DNA of 64,000 nt from an uncultured Christensenella sp. Lineage in GTDB: Bacteria; Bacillota; Clostridia; Christensenellales; UBA3700. Of the stretch, positions 51,934 through 62,400 are shown one piece after another. A program made the translations under genes and the position numbers. Numbering within the stretch: position 1 is the first letter of the stretch; every line of letters begins with the position of its first letter. Location: assembly GCA_949284695.1 (NCBI GenBank), contig CASDWJ010000029.1:89076-153075 (forward strand), in the 5' to 3' direction. Under the pieces are notes generated by a model. That model saw only the letters and a program-made list of their open reading frames with translations, was not told where the DNA came from and made no database searches.

Positions 51934-51962
51934 ATTATAGCAGACGGAGACCGCGCGAACAA
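51934..51962 (-). promoter_or_regulatory. Sigma-A promoter, leaderless geometry (HI0933-like)
   Basis: Minus strand TTGTTC (51957-51962), 17-bp spacer, TATAAT (51934-51939), then ATTGTT and ATG 51927. The same ATTGTT leader precedes the HAD phosphatase ATG at 703. Confidence 0.65.
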
Positions 51963-52135
51963 GCCGTAGAGCATCCCGTTTTGAGTTTTTTGCCGATGAA
52001 TATTTCTTATGCCGACGGCATTTTCCCGGGAATTACGGGCGCGACTTTTCCACAGAGCGCTAAAAGCGCACGCTTCCTTGCGCGTGCCGACCCGTTTTTG
52101 CTTTTCCCGCCCTTTGCGTCGTCGGACACAAAACA

Positions 52136-52176
52136 AGCTCCGCGTTCCGCAAAACGGAGCGCGAAGCTGTGTTCGT
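52136..52176. terminator. Terminator downstream of the surface locus
   Basis: Imperfect stem GCTCCGCGTTCCG / CGGAGCGCGAAGC with a CAAAA-type loop. T-rich tails occur on both sides (TTGTTTTGTG on the minus strand). About 50 bp after the 52223-52738 stop. Confidence 0.65.
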
Positions 52177-52222
52177 TTTTTTGTCTGTCGACTGCCTGTG
52201 TCTTTACTTTTCGCCGACTCAA

Positions 52223-52738
52223 TCAGGCGTAATACGGAGTGACGGTTATCGTAACCGTACTGCCGTTGGTGCCGACGTAGTCGATCTGGGTGGAGATCAG
52301 CTTTTTCGCGTCGGTGTCGACCTTGATGACTATCTTGGCGTTCTGCGCGTCAGCTATATCGAGCACCGCTGCGGTGTTCTGGATATCTGCCTTATAGGTC
52401 GCGATAGTGTCCTCGAAGCTCGTCGTCGCATTGGCGAGGTAGTCGGCGGACAGATTGAGCGTCGCGCCGTCCTTGGACAGATCGAGGTCGGAGGCTTCTA
52501 TCCCGTCTCTCTTGAAATTGATCGTCTCTGCGCCGTTCTCGGTCTTGTACTCGTAGAAGGTAACGCCGTCCTTGCTGACTTTGACGTAGACGTCTCTGCC
52601 CGACTCGCCGCTCGAAGTCTTGAACGTGGCGAGATTCCATATCTCCTCGGTCGTGATCTTTACGTTACAAGCGACGAAGGAGAGCACGAGGACGAGAGCC
52701 GTCAGCGCTATTAAAAATGCGGTAAATGTCTTTTTCAT
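52223..52738 (-). CDS. Small lipoprotein downstream of the giant surface proteins
   Basis: 171 aa with a lipoprotein signal (KK, hydrophobic stretch, lipobox SFVAC; Cys24). The mature part is about 148 residues, acidic and strand-rich, with no recognised domain. GAGGT precedes the ATG, which lies 14 bp after the stop of the 2204-aa surface protein, so the two are co-transcribed. It may help anchor or secrete the surface proteins (inference from position only). Confidence 0.82.
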   Translation of the reverse strand: MKKTFTAFLIALTALVLVLSFVACNVKITTEEIWNLATFKTSSGESGRDVYVKVSKDGVTFYEYKTENGAETINFKRDGIEASDLDLSKDGATLNLSADYLANATTSFEDTIATYKADIQNTAAVLDIADAQNAKIVIKVDTDAKKLISTQIDYVGTNGSTVTITVTPYYA

Positions 52739-52752
52739 AGTTTAGTTACCTC

Positions 52753-55700
52753 TCAGAATACGAACTTTTTCTTTGCGACTATTGCCGCGACGACCACTGC
52801 GAGCACGCTTGCCGCCGCCGCAGCCGCGCCCTTGCCTGCCGCCTTTCTCGCGACGTTCTGCGCCGCGATGACGTCGCCGTTGACCTCTGCGATCAGAGCG
52901 TCGTAAGACGACCTGAGACTGTTCAGCTTGGTCTCGTCGACGTTTGCCTTGTCGCCGCTACCGAGCGCCTCGTAAGCCTCCATCATCTTGTCGTAGTTGT
53001 CAAGATCTGCCGCCGTAACGGTATTGCCCATCGCGCCGAACAGCTTGTTGAACTCTGCGGGATCTGCGCCGGTAGCGATCCTGAGGGTCAGGACGTTGGA
53101 CTCGCCGTATGCCTCGCTCTCCGTCAGCTTGACGGATATATCGTACGTCTTGCCCGCCACGAGACCTGTGATCTCGCCGCTCTTCCAGGTCTTGCCGCCG
53201 TCGAGGCTGTAAACGAACTCTCTGTCGTCTTTGACCTCGAGCACGATCTTGTTGTGATATGCGCTGAAAGTCACGTCGTCTTCGGAGATGACAGCCGCCT
53301 GTTTCTTATCGGTCGTTACCTTTGTGAAGTAAATGCCGGACTCGTAATAGTTCTCGTTTGCGTTGAATCTTATCGCGACCTCATACTCGGTTTCGGGCAG
53401 GAGTCCCGTAATGCTGTCTGTCGCTCCGTCCCAGCTGCCGTCCTTGAGAATGATGACGGCATCGAGCATTGCGTTGTTTGCCGCGACGCTGAACCCGTTC
53501 CAGAGAGACGTGATCGTGACGTTGGAGCTGTTGGGATTGGGCGCAGTGGCTTTTTCTACCGTGTAGGTAACCTGAACGGATCCCTGATAGTTGGAATTCT
53601 CGCCCGCGGTCATCGTAACGGTGTAAACACCCGCGTTCTTTATCTCGCTTACGGGGTTGCCGTTGAGCTCATAGCCGAATATCACGTCGCCGTACTTAGC
53701 GTCGACCGAAAGCGTTACCGCGTTGCCGTCGTAGACGGACGAAGTGACCGATATCGTGCCGTCGAACGCCGCTTTTCCGACCGTATAGGTCAGAGTCGCG
53801 CTGCCCGCGTAATTGCCGCTGACGGGCGTAACGGTAACGGTATATTCGCCCGCGTCGACAATGTCGGCCACGGGAGAGCCGTTCTTGCTGATCGAAATGC
53901 TGACTTCGCTTTCGACCACGCCGCCGACGTTCACAGTCTTGACGCTCTCGTCGTAGACCGAGCTTTCTTCAACGAGATATGCGACCTCGCCGAGATCGGC
54001 AACGGTGACTTCGAGAGAAGCCGCGTTGGTGACGGTAATGTTGTAATTGCCTGCCGCCGCACCCGCGAATTCAAGCGTTACGGAATCTGCGTAATTGCCG
54101 ACCGCCATTTCAGCAACGTTGCCGCCGCCGACAAGCACGTAATAGGGCTGGAGGTCGTCCGCGTCGAACAGTTCGCTGTCCGAAGTGAAGTATACGCTTC
54201 CCGCAGGAACGATGATGCCCGTACCGTAAGCGGAGACCGCATTTGCTACGGTGACGTTGACGGATACGTTGGTGATCGTGACAGTCGCGTCGCTTCCGTT
54301 CACGGAGCCGACCGTGTAATTGCCGCTCGCGAACTCGCCCGCAGCCACGGTATAAACGCCTATGCCGACGGGCACGCCGTCGATCAATTCGCTGTTGAGG
54401 AAGTACTGCACGGTCAGCGCTTCGTCCTCGTCGCCGTCGATATAGCCGTCGACCGTGACGGTTATCGGATGCTCTTTGGTGTCGTATTCGGTCTCAACGG
54501 AAGTGAACGTAACGCTGACTTCCTTGGGATCGACGTCGTAAGTCGCGCCCTCTGCGATATCGAGCACGTAGTTCTGCGTATTGGTGAGGATCGCGCCGAG
54601 CGCGTATGTGCCCACGGGGAGATTGACCGCGTCGACAACCTGCTCGCCGTCCTTATACAGAACGTATTCGAGCACGATCGTATCGCCGCCGACGAGACCC
54701 TCGACGCTGTAGTCGCCCGTGCCTACGGTCAGCGGATCGCTGCCGTAAGTTTTCTGCCTGTTGTTGAGAGTGACGTTGAGAACTTTCGCAACACGGGTAA
54801 CTGTGCCTGTCTTATAGCTGAACTCATAATTGTTCTCTGCTCCCTGATGCTCGGTTTTTACGACTGCCGTGACGTTGATGGCTGCAGTAGAACCGACGTT
54901 CGCGCCGAGATCAGTCGAATAGGAATAGGTGAACCAATCCTGCTCGCCGTCGACGAAGCCGTCAAAGCCTTCTCCCGTCGTGACGATAACGCCGTTGGCG
55001 CCGATCGTACCGTTGTCTGTGCCGTATTCAAGCGTTGAATCGACGGGCGTGATCTCTACCTTTCTCTTGTCGACGCTGAACGTAACGGTGAATTCTCCGT
55101 CCGCCTGTCCGCTTTCTGAGAGATCTTCGTGGATGTAGTATATTGCGTTTGCTTCTTCTGTCAGGCTGAACTTGACCGCCTTGCCGTCTGCGTTGTTTAC
55201 AAACGTAAAGCTGTCAGTCACCCATGCGATGCCCGGATTTTCGGGATCGAGATTGGTGGCTCTGAGCGATACGGTATACGTGCCGCCGTTGTAAAGCGCG
55301 CTCGTTGCATACGTTTTGCCGTCGGCTATCGGAGTCACGACTTCGACGCCGTCCTTATCCGTCACGACCACTTCCAGCTCGAGTTCGAGACCCGTGATCG
55401 TGCAGTCAGCGTTGTCTCCCGCTTCGTATACATTGTAGATCTGGTAATTGTTAGCATTCGGGTTAACGAGGCTGGGACGGAACTCATAAGGATAAGTGCC
55501 TCTGACGGGGCTCTCGTCCATCGGGATGTCTATCAGATAGAACGTAAGCATATTGCCGTCCTCGGGCAGGAATTCGTTGCTGCCCGGAGCGTATGACCAC
55601 ATATTGGAGAAATCTTCTTCCGTTATTTCGTCGAAATGCGTGCCGTAAGGAACGCTGATGTCGTTGACGATGATCGTGACGGTCCTCTGAGTTATCGCAA

Positions 55701-58700
55701 GCATACCGCCCTTGATCTCGTAGTTGACCGAAAGTGCGGGATTGTCGCCGCAATTGACCTCGGGTTCGACTCTGTAATTACCCGCGTCTCTGACGCCCTT
55801 GGTGCCCACGGAATAGTCGCCTTCTTCAGTCTCGCAGATATATTCTACGTTTCCTGTGAGGCTGTACTTGCCTTTATCTCCCTCGACGAGCTGACTGTCG
55901 AGATCTCCTCCCTCGAGAGACAGCGTGAAGGTCTGACCGTTGTATTCGGCCCGGTATTCTCCGCTATCCTCGTCGTAGTTGAGACCTTCGTCCGAGAACT
56001 GCCACGTCATAGTCGCTTTCTTTATAGTGAAAGCAAGCTCTGTCGTGCCGACGTCGCCGGTCATATCGTAGTTGGGGTTCTGATATATATCAAAGCCTTC
56101 CGTCTGAGTGACGACCGCGATATAATCGCCGGCATTGGTGACCATGGATACGGGTTCTGCACCTTCCTGCGCCACCCACTTGCCGCCCGCGCTGTCAAAA
56201 GTAGCGGGATAGATATTGACCTGGAAACTCATGAATGCAAGGTCGAACGCACCGATACCGCTCTGCGTAAAGCGGAAGCCGTGAGCCTTGCCGTCGTAAA
56301 CGTAGGTATTGTCGGGCGCAAGCTCGAAGTTGTTGGGTTTGATATCGAACTGTACGGCAACGGGCGTGATCTCGATTTTTATCTTCTGCACGCACTGTAC
56401 GTAGTTGTTGTTGACGCTCGATTTGATGAGGCAGTCATAGACGCCCGCATCGTAAATTTCGTCGGGGCTGTAACCGTCCTCGCTATCGTCGCCTTCTACA
56501 TATTTTCTGAAATACGCGCTGAAGTTGCTCTTATAATTGAGCGTCTCGTCCACGCTGACGATGCTGATCGGATTTTCTTTGAGTTCGTTGAGCGCGGAAG
56601 CGGTAATTCCTATACTGTCGTACGTGAAAGAATATTCGTTAAGACCGACGAATTTGAGAGCGGCAGGGTTGATAGTGAACTCTTTCTCGAGTTCTCCCGT
56701 AAGTTCGTAATTCGCTCTGCCCGCCATCGTAAGGCTGACGACCATCGTATAGGTGCCCGCGTCTATGTTGGACACGCCGGTTGTCTGATCTTTGTTGTAC
56801 GATATCGAGACGACCGCGCTCTGATCCACGCCGCTGATCTGATTGGCTATGTTGACTGTCGGGGACTGATTGGTCGCGTTGTACGTAAACTCCGTATCTC
56901 CCGTGATCGTCGACGTCAGCGTTCTCTTGGTGATCGCGAAATCGTGATACTCAACCGCGTCGGAAAGGGCGTAGTTGCTGTTGGAAAGAGAGACGATCCT
57001 GACCCTGTAATTGCCGACGTTCCTGACTTCGCTCGTCTCGTTTTCGACGTCGCCGTTGACCGTGTAATATTTCAGATTGGCGGTCACGGTATCGCCGCCG
57101 ATGATCTCTCCGTTGAAATTCACGTCATACGTTTTAATCGTGTTGTCGTATATCAGATCTGCCGCAGATTTTGCTATCACGGAGGGGGTGATGCTCAGCG
57201 GAATGATGCTGTATACGTAATATCTCATGGATATCGGCGCCGCACCTTGCGAAGGCAGTACGTTTTCTGCCTTGTATGCCACATAATTCTTGCCGTTGAC
57301 CGTAGCGTAATAAGCATACGTGTCGTTGGTCTCGTTCGTTCTGAAACTCAGATACCAGTTGTTGACGTTCTTGGTCTGATCGTCTCCGATCGCGATATAA
57401 GAACCGCTTCCGTTGATCTGCGCCGCCCACTGAGAATCGTCGTATGACGTGGCTACCGCCCCGCCTAAAAACGCGTCGTTGAGATAAAACTGCACTCCCG
57501 GAGCGACGACCGTAGTACCGTCGTACTCCCTCTCGGATACGGAGTAAGTCCTCACGCCTACAGAACCTGCAACGCTGTCCGTACTGCTCCAGCCGTCCTG
57601 ACCTTCTATCTTATAGAACGCCGCCTGACCGGTAACGAACGAATACGTATGGTTTACCGTTGACGTGTTGGAGATAGACACGACCTCCCTTCTCGTCGCG
57701 GTCTCGTAAGAGGTAGCGCTCGCCTGATTCCATCTCGTGAAAGTATTGACGGTCGTGCCTTGCGATTCGATTACGTTCTGCGTATAAGACCAGAGTATCG
57801 ACCTGTTGTCCGTCTCGTCGGTAACGTCGTAGATGAGGTTGAGACTATTGCCGTCGTCGCTGAACTGAATGTCGACGTTGCGGTCAGCCGCATTGACTGT
57901 CAGCCAGTTGGTGCCGTCCTCGACGACTTGAATATAGGAGAACGCCTTGTCGGTTACGTTGCCGTAAGCGACCATGCGGTATGTGGGTTTGCTTTCGTTG
58001 TATATAAAGTAGTTACCGCTGATATTGGTAGCGACGCCGTTGTTGATATAAGAACCGCTGATACCGACCAGGGAGCCTGTTTCATTTATCGTAGTTGTAT
58101 AGTCGTAAGAGCCGTGCACGTTACCTTTCATGATAACGTTACCCTGCCAGTTGCTGACTATGTTTTTGATATAAGCGTTGCCGAGACCTGCAACCATGAA
58201 CTCTTCGGCAGAGTTGTTGCCGTCGGCTACGCACCCTACGAGACCGCCCGCGAGACCCATCTTCGCGCTGTTGGTGGTTTCGTAATACGCAGTGCCGACA
58301 TCGCCGTTGATCGTACCGCCGCCGGTAATGTAAATGTCGCTGACGAGGCAGTCGTTCTGCAATATGCCGATCGCTCCTGCCGAGACGGCTCTCGGAGTAC
58401 CGGTATTGTTGCCCGCCTGATCGTTACCGACGCTGTAAGTATATATGCTCATGCTGTTGCTGAGTTCTACCGTACTGTCGGTAAAAGAGCTGTTGTAGGC
58501 ATATCCGGCAAGAGTACCGAAAGCTACGGTAGCGTGATAAGGACGGCTCTGGTTGCCGACTCTCGCGCCTCCGTTGACTTTCTTGCTCGCGCTGAAAGTG
58601 CCGCCGTTGTAAATGCGGCAATTGGTAACCGTAGTGCCCTGCCCCGCGTCGTTTACGCTCATAACGCCGAACACGCCGCCGTAAAGATAGGACGCAGCGT

Positions 58701-59367
58701 CGGTTGACTCTTTTCTCGAGAAAGACGCGGTATATTCAAAGTTGATATTGCTTATCGTCGCGCCGAGAGCGTAGTCTGCAAAACCGCCGCTGACCTTTAT
58801 GTATACAGGCTCGTCATCGTACGTTATAAGACCGAACCTTACTTCTCTCGGGGTAAACTGGAACATCGTACCCGTGCCGTAACCGCTGTCACCGTTGGGC
58901 AGATTGAGCACTTCCTGCGCGGTATTGCCGCCGCTGCCGAGCTGAGTGATATCGTCGAGATGATTGATGACGACCGTCGCACCGCAACCGTCGATCACCG
59001 TACTGTCGAGATAAGCCGCGCTCTTAGCGGTATAGGTGATCTTATCGCCGTTATCGTCGTACGGCTTGAGCCTGTACTTTGCGTTTCCGACCGGCACGCC
59101 TCCGCCAAGATAATTTTCAAACTGAGCCTGATTGGTTATCTCGATATAATCGGTGAGGCTGTTGTAATGCTCCATAGCCTCACTCTGAGACATCTCGTTG
59201 TAGATGCCAGAGATCATTCCTTCCGATTGCTCTGCCGTAACGGCGAAAGCGTTGTCCTTCTCGTTGTTTGTCATCGCCTGACCGAATATCAGGGCGCAGA
59301 ACACTACGACGAGGACTATCGCCGCAAGCACGACGGAAGAAATCAGTTTCTTCTTTGCCTTTTCCAT
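52753..59367 (-). CDS. Giant surface protein with MBG-type repeats (2204 aa)
   Basis: ATG 59367 follows GGAGGG; an earlier start at 59436 is rejected. An N-terminal signal/anchor (KKKLISSVVLAAIVLVVVFC) is followed by a region of about 600 residues resembling a beta-helical or GLUG-like surface domain (many SxxxN and GGLVGCVADG motifs), then a long run of MBG/Ig-like repeats (for example NRQKTYGSDPLTVGTGDY and VDPKEVSVTF) from about 690 to 1750, further strand-rich domains, a helical segment near 2100 (AADLDNYDKMMEAYEALG) and a C-terminal membrane segment AAASVLAVVVAAIVAKKKFVF. There is no LPXTG; the KKK tail suggests a membrane anchor. Probably an adhesin or matrix-binding protein. Downstream of a second giant gene. 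Confidence 0.87.
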   Translation of the reverse strand: MEKAKKKLISSVVLAAIVLVVVFCALIFGQAMTNNEKDNAFAVTAEQSEGMISGIYNEMSQSEAMEHYNSLTDYIEITNQAQFENYLGGGVPVGNAKYRLKPYDDNGDKITYTAKSAAYLDSTVIDGCGATVVINHLDDITQLGSGGNTAQEVLNLPNGDSGYGTGTMFQFTPREVRFGLITYDDEPVYIKVSGGFADYALGATISNINFEYTASFSRKESTDAASYLYGGVFGVMSVNDAGQGTTVTNCRIYNGGTFSASKKVNGGARVGNQSRPYHATVAFGTLAGYAYNSSFTDSTVELSNSMSIYTYSVGNDQAGNNTGTPRAVSAGAIGILQNDCLVSDIYITGGGTINGDVGTAYYETTNSAKMGLAGGLVGCVADGNNSAEEFMVAGLGNAYIKNIVSNWQGNVIMKGNVHGSYDYTTTINETGSLVGISGSYINNGVATNISGNYFIYNESKPTYRMVAYGNVTDKAFSYIQVVEDGTNWLTVNAADRNVDIQFSDDGNSLNLIYDVTDETDNRSILWSYTQNVIESQGTTVNTFTRWNQASATSYETATRREVVSISNTSTVNHTYSFVTGQAAFYKIEGQDGWSSTDSVAGSVGVRTYSVSEREYDGTTVVAPGVQFYLNDAFLGGAVATSYDDSQWAAQINGSGSYIAIGDDQTKNVNNWYLSFRTNETNDTYAYYATVNGKNYVAYKAENVLPSQGAAPISMRYYVYSIIPLSITPSVIAKSAADLIYDNTIKTYDVNFNGEIIGGDTVTANLKYYTVNGDVENETSEVRNVGNYRVRIVSLSNSNYALSDAVEYHDFAITKRTLTSTITGDTEFTYNATNQSPTVNIANQISGVDQSAVVSISYNKDQTTGVSNIDAGTYTMVVSLTMAGRANYELTGELEKEFTINPAALKFVGLNEYSFTYDSIGITASALNELKENPISIVSVDETLNYKSNFSAYFRKYVEGDDSEDGYSPDEIYDAGVYDCLIKSSVNNNYVQCVQKIKIEITPVAVQFDIKPNNFELAPDNTYVYDGKAHGFRFTQSGIGAFDLAFMSFQVNIYPATFDSAGGKWVAQEGAEPVSMVTNAGDYIAVVTQTEGFDIYQNPNYDMTGDVGTTELAFTIKKATMTWQFSDEGLNYDEDSGEYRAEYNGQTFTLSLEGGDLDSQLVEGDKGKYSLTGNVEYICETEEGDYSVGTKGVRDAGNYRVEPEVNCGDNPALSVNYEIKGGMLAITQRTVTIIVNDISVPYGTHFDEITEEDFSNMWSYAPGSNEFLPEDGNMLTFYLIDIPMDESPVRGTYPYEFRPSLVNPNANNYQIYNVYEAGDNADCTITGLELELEVVVTDKDGVEVVTPIADGKTYATSALYNGGTYTVSLRATNLDPENPGIAWVTDSFTFVNNADGKAVKFSLTEEANAIYYIHEDLSESGQADGEFTVTFSVDKRKVEITPVDSTLEYGTDNGTIGANGVIVTTGEGFDGFVDGEQDWFTYSYSTDLGANVGSTAAINVTAVVKTEHQGAENNYEFSYKTGTVTRVAKVLNVTLNNRQKTYGSDPLTVGTGDYSVEGLVGGDTIVLEYVLYKDGEQVVDAVNLPVGTYALGAILTNTQNYVLDIAEGATYDVDPKEVSVTFTSVETEYDTKEHPITVTVDGYIDGDEDEALTVQYFLNSELIDGVPVGIGVYTVAAGEFASGNYTVGSVNGSDATVTITNVSVNVTVANAVSAYGTGIIVPAGSVYFTSDSELFDADDLQPYYVLVGGGNVAEMAVGNYADSVTLEFAGAAAGNYNITVTNAASLEVTVADLGEVAYLVEESSVYDESVKTVNVGGVVESEVSISISKNGSPVADIVDAGEYTVTVTPVSGNYAGSATLTYTVGKAAFDGTISVTSSVYDGNAVTLSVDAKYGDVIFGYELNGNPVSEIKNAGVYTVTMTAGENSNYQGSVQVTYTVEKATAPNPNSSNVTITSLWNGFSVAANNAMLDAVIILKDGSWDGATDSITGLLPETEYEVAIRFNANENYYESGIYFTKVTTDKKQAAVISEDDVTFSAYHNKIVLEVKDDREFVYSLDGGKTWKSGEITGLVAGKTYDISVKLTESEAYGESNVLTLRIATGADPAEFNKLFGAMGNTVTAADLDNYDKMMEAYEALGSGDKANVDETKLNSLRSSYDALIAEVNGDVIAAQNVARKAAGKGAAAAAASVLAVVVAAIVAKKKFVF

Positions 59368-59406
59368 ACATTTCCCTCCGTAAACCGTCCGCTGACGGTT
59401 ACCTTT

Positions 59407-59430
59407 CTCCGCGGCGGCAAAGCCGCGGAG
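59407..59430. promoter_or_regulatory. Intercistronic hairpin between giant surface genes
   Basis: CTCCGCGGC (59407-59415) pairs with GCCGCGGAG (59422-59430), loop GGCAAA. No T run, so more likely an mRNA stability or processing element than a terminator. ACCGT/ACGGT arms form a second small stem next to it. Confidence 0.55.
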
Positions 59431-59441
59431 TATCACTTACC

Positions 59442-62400
59442 TTAAATTATGTTGTAGCGGTTGTTCTTTTTCTTTGATTTCCTGACCGCCGCTATTATTA
59501 CTCCCGCAACGGCTGCGATGATCGCTACCGCGCAAACCGCTACCACCACTATGACGACGATGTCGGGGCTGTCCTTGGGTTGCGTCACGTTGCCTATCGA
59601 AGCGCCGCACAGATCGCACTTGCCGTCTCCGTTCTCGTCGACGTGAGGACAATTCTCGTCAACGTACATCGACTGACCGCACTTATCGCAGATCCCGTCG
59701 CCGTTCTTATCTTCGTGATCGCACACTCTGTTGCCCGTACCTTGCGCAAGCGTGAGATTGTAGCTCTTTACTTCGCTGAGATCGTAGTTGTCTGAGCTGA
59801 ACGTCACGGTATATTCGCCTGCCGGCAGACTGCCGTATGCGTCGGGCGTAACGATGACTCCCTCGGAATTTGTGAAGACAAGTTCCGCCTGCTCCGTCTT
59901 GCCGCCCACGCCCTCGAAAGTCGCTTCGAGTCTCATCAGGTCGGTGTCCGAAGTCAGTCCTTCATTGTTGACGATATCTTCTATCACAGAGACGTCAACG
60001 GAAGTGACCTTGGGCGCCGTGATCGTAAGAGTGACCTCGTAGGTCTTGCTCTCGTAATTGGGGATAACGACCTGTATCTCACCGTCGTACACGCCGACGT
60101 TGGTCGCCTTCAACTCTCCGTACACGGTTATCTGGCTGAATTTGTCCTTGTTGAGCGTATAAGCTACAGACTGCTCCTCTCCGTTATAGACGACCTCTAC
60201 GTCGCGTCCGTTGTCGAACGTGATCGGGTTGTCCTTATCGGGATAAGGCGCGGTGGTGATTATCACGTACGCGCTGGCCTCGTAAGTCACGTAGTTGGGG
60301 CAGGATATCCTGAGCCTGACCTCGTTCCTGCCGACGTTGGTATACTCGGGCGCTGTCTTGTAATACAGGAGACCTCTGCCGTATTCTATGACTACGTCTT
60401 CTTCTCCGACGAGGTTACTGCCCGTGATGTCCGCTTCGAGTTTGTATTTGTTGCCGTCGTACACGTGCGAGATACCGATCACGGTTTCGCCGCTGATAGC
60501 TCCTCCGAACACGACGCCGGTGATCGTCGCCGCCTCGATCGTCATTGTCAGGTCGAGCGTTATAGGATTGTAATTGGCGTCTCCGTCGTAAACGAGCCTG
60601 TAAGAATACTGTCCTACGTCGAGATATTTGCCGTTGTTGGAGGACGCGTCAAAGTCTACGTACGACTCGCTGTTCTCGTCCCAATACTGAGGTCTGACGC
60701 TTGCGCTGAGATCTTTCTTGGTGCTTGCCGACTGAACTTTTGCATCGGACCAGTCTATCCACTGCAACATCTTGTTGTAAGTCTTGGTCTGCGCCGTAAC
60801 TCCCGATATCACGGTATCCGCCTTGGAGACGGTAAACGATATATACTGCTCGTTGCTTCCCTGAGTGCCGCTTTCTGCTCTCGTATACTCTTTTCTGGCG
60901 AACTTGGTGAGTTCTTCTACCTGTGCGTTCTCCGCTCTTGTGGGATCGAACACAACGGTGACGTAGTATTCGCCGACTTCTGTCACGTGATCGACGGGGG
61001 TGCCGTCGGCATTTGTCAGAACTTTCAGAGATCCCGTTCCGAGCTTTTCGTAATACGTAACGGTGAACACGACGTTGTTCCTTATCTCGTCAGCATATTT
61101 CTCGTCGAGATCGGGGATATACTTGACTGCTCCTCCGTCGTTGTACTGCACAGTCTTATCGGGCACTCTGACGTCAAGATAGGTCGCAAGTATCGAGAAG
61201 GTCTGCTGATATTGTCCGTCCTCTACCAGAGTGTAGTTGAGATCGGTGATCCTGGCTACCGCCGTATACGTGCCTATATCCTTGATGGACGTGAGAGTGA
61301 TATCCGAGCCGTTTGCGTTCTTCCAGGTGACCGCGGCATATACGACGTTGCCGTCAACGTCGGTATATTCTGCCGTAACGACGTGCTCCGCCGCGTCATA
61401 AGGAATATTGAACGAGTATTGCTTTGCGCCGTCAAGCGCAAACGTGAGTCTGACTTCTCTTGCAGATACGGTTATCGGAATGCTTCCGCTTATCGACACG
61501 GTGTAATTGGCTCCCGCATTGCCGATGTAGCTGTCGCCCGACTTCACGAGCTCTGCAAAGTCATCCATAACGTAGGCGGGGCTGTCGATCTTGATCGCGT
61601 CAACGTATGCGCTGTAAACGCCGCCCACGTTCATATAAGTTTCTCCGCTCTTGCCCGAGCTCTTGAATCTGAACGACATCGTACCGCCGGACTCGTCGTT
61701 TTTGATCGTCGCGACCATGCCGTCGAACACGTTGCCGTACGTCCAGCTGAAGGTGACTTCACCGCTTGCTCCGACGTTATACGACCCGTTGCTCATGACG
61801 ATGTCCTGACCTTCGCTGAATATCTGAGAAATATCGAATGCCATGTTGAGCCTGTTGATCGTCGTCGGTATCGCAAGCGTCTTCTGCTCGTCCTCCGCGA
61901 AAGTACCGTCGTAACTTACCGCGATACTCATCTCTATCGGGCTGACGTCGCTGGTAGTCACCGACAGATTGATATAACATTCTCCGGAATCCGTCTGCGT
62001 ATATTCTGTTACGAATCTGAGCCACGACGTTCTGAAGTTGTTCTCCTCTGTGTTGGCGTAGAACCAACCTGACCAGAACTGCCCTTTCTCGGGTTTTACG
62101 TCGTCGGATATCGTATAAGAGAACGTGATGTCGTCATAATAATTCACGCCGTCGGGGCTGTACTTGCCCGCGCCGTTGGTGCCGTCGTATGTCTTGCTGA
62201 AGAACTCGGAGAGCGAAACGCCGTCGATACCGCTGACAAGCTCTGCGAGATTGTAGCTCTCGCCCGTGCTCGCCTTGGAAACAGTAACGTACTGTGCGTT
62301 GATCGTTATGTTTGCGCCGTTGAGGTCTACCGTGAATTTGCTGTACGGGTGGCTGGATACCAGTCGTATGACTACGGGGTCAGCCACGTCATAACCTTCG

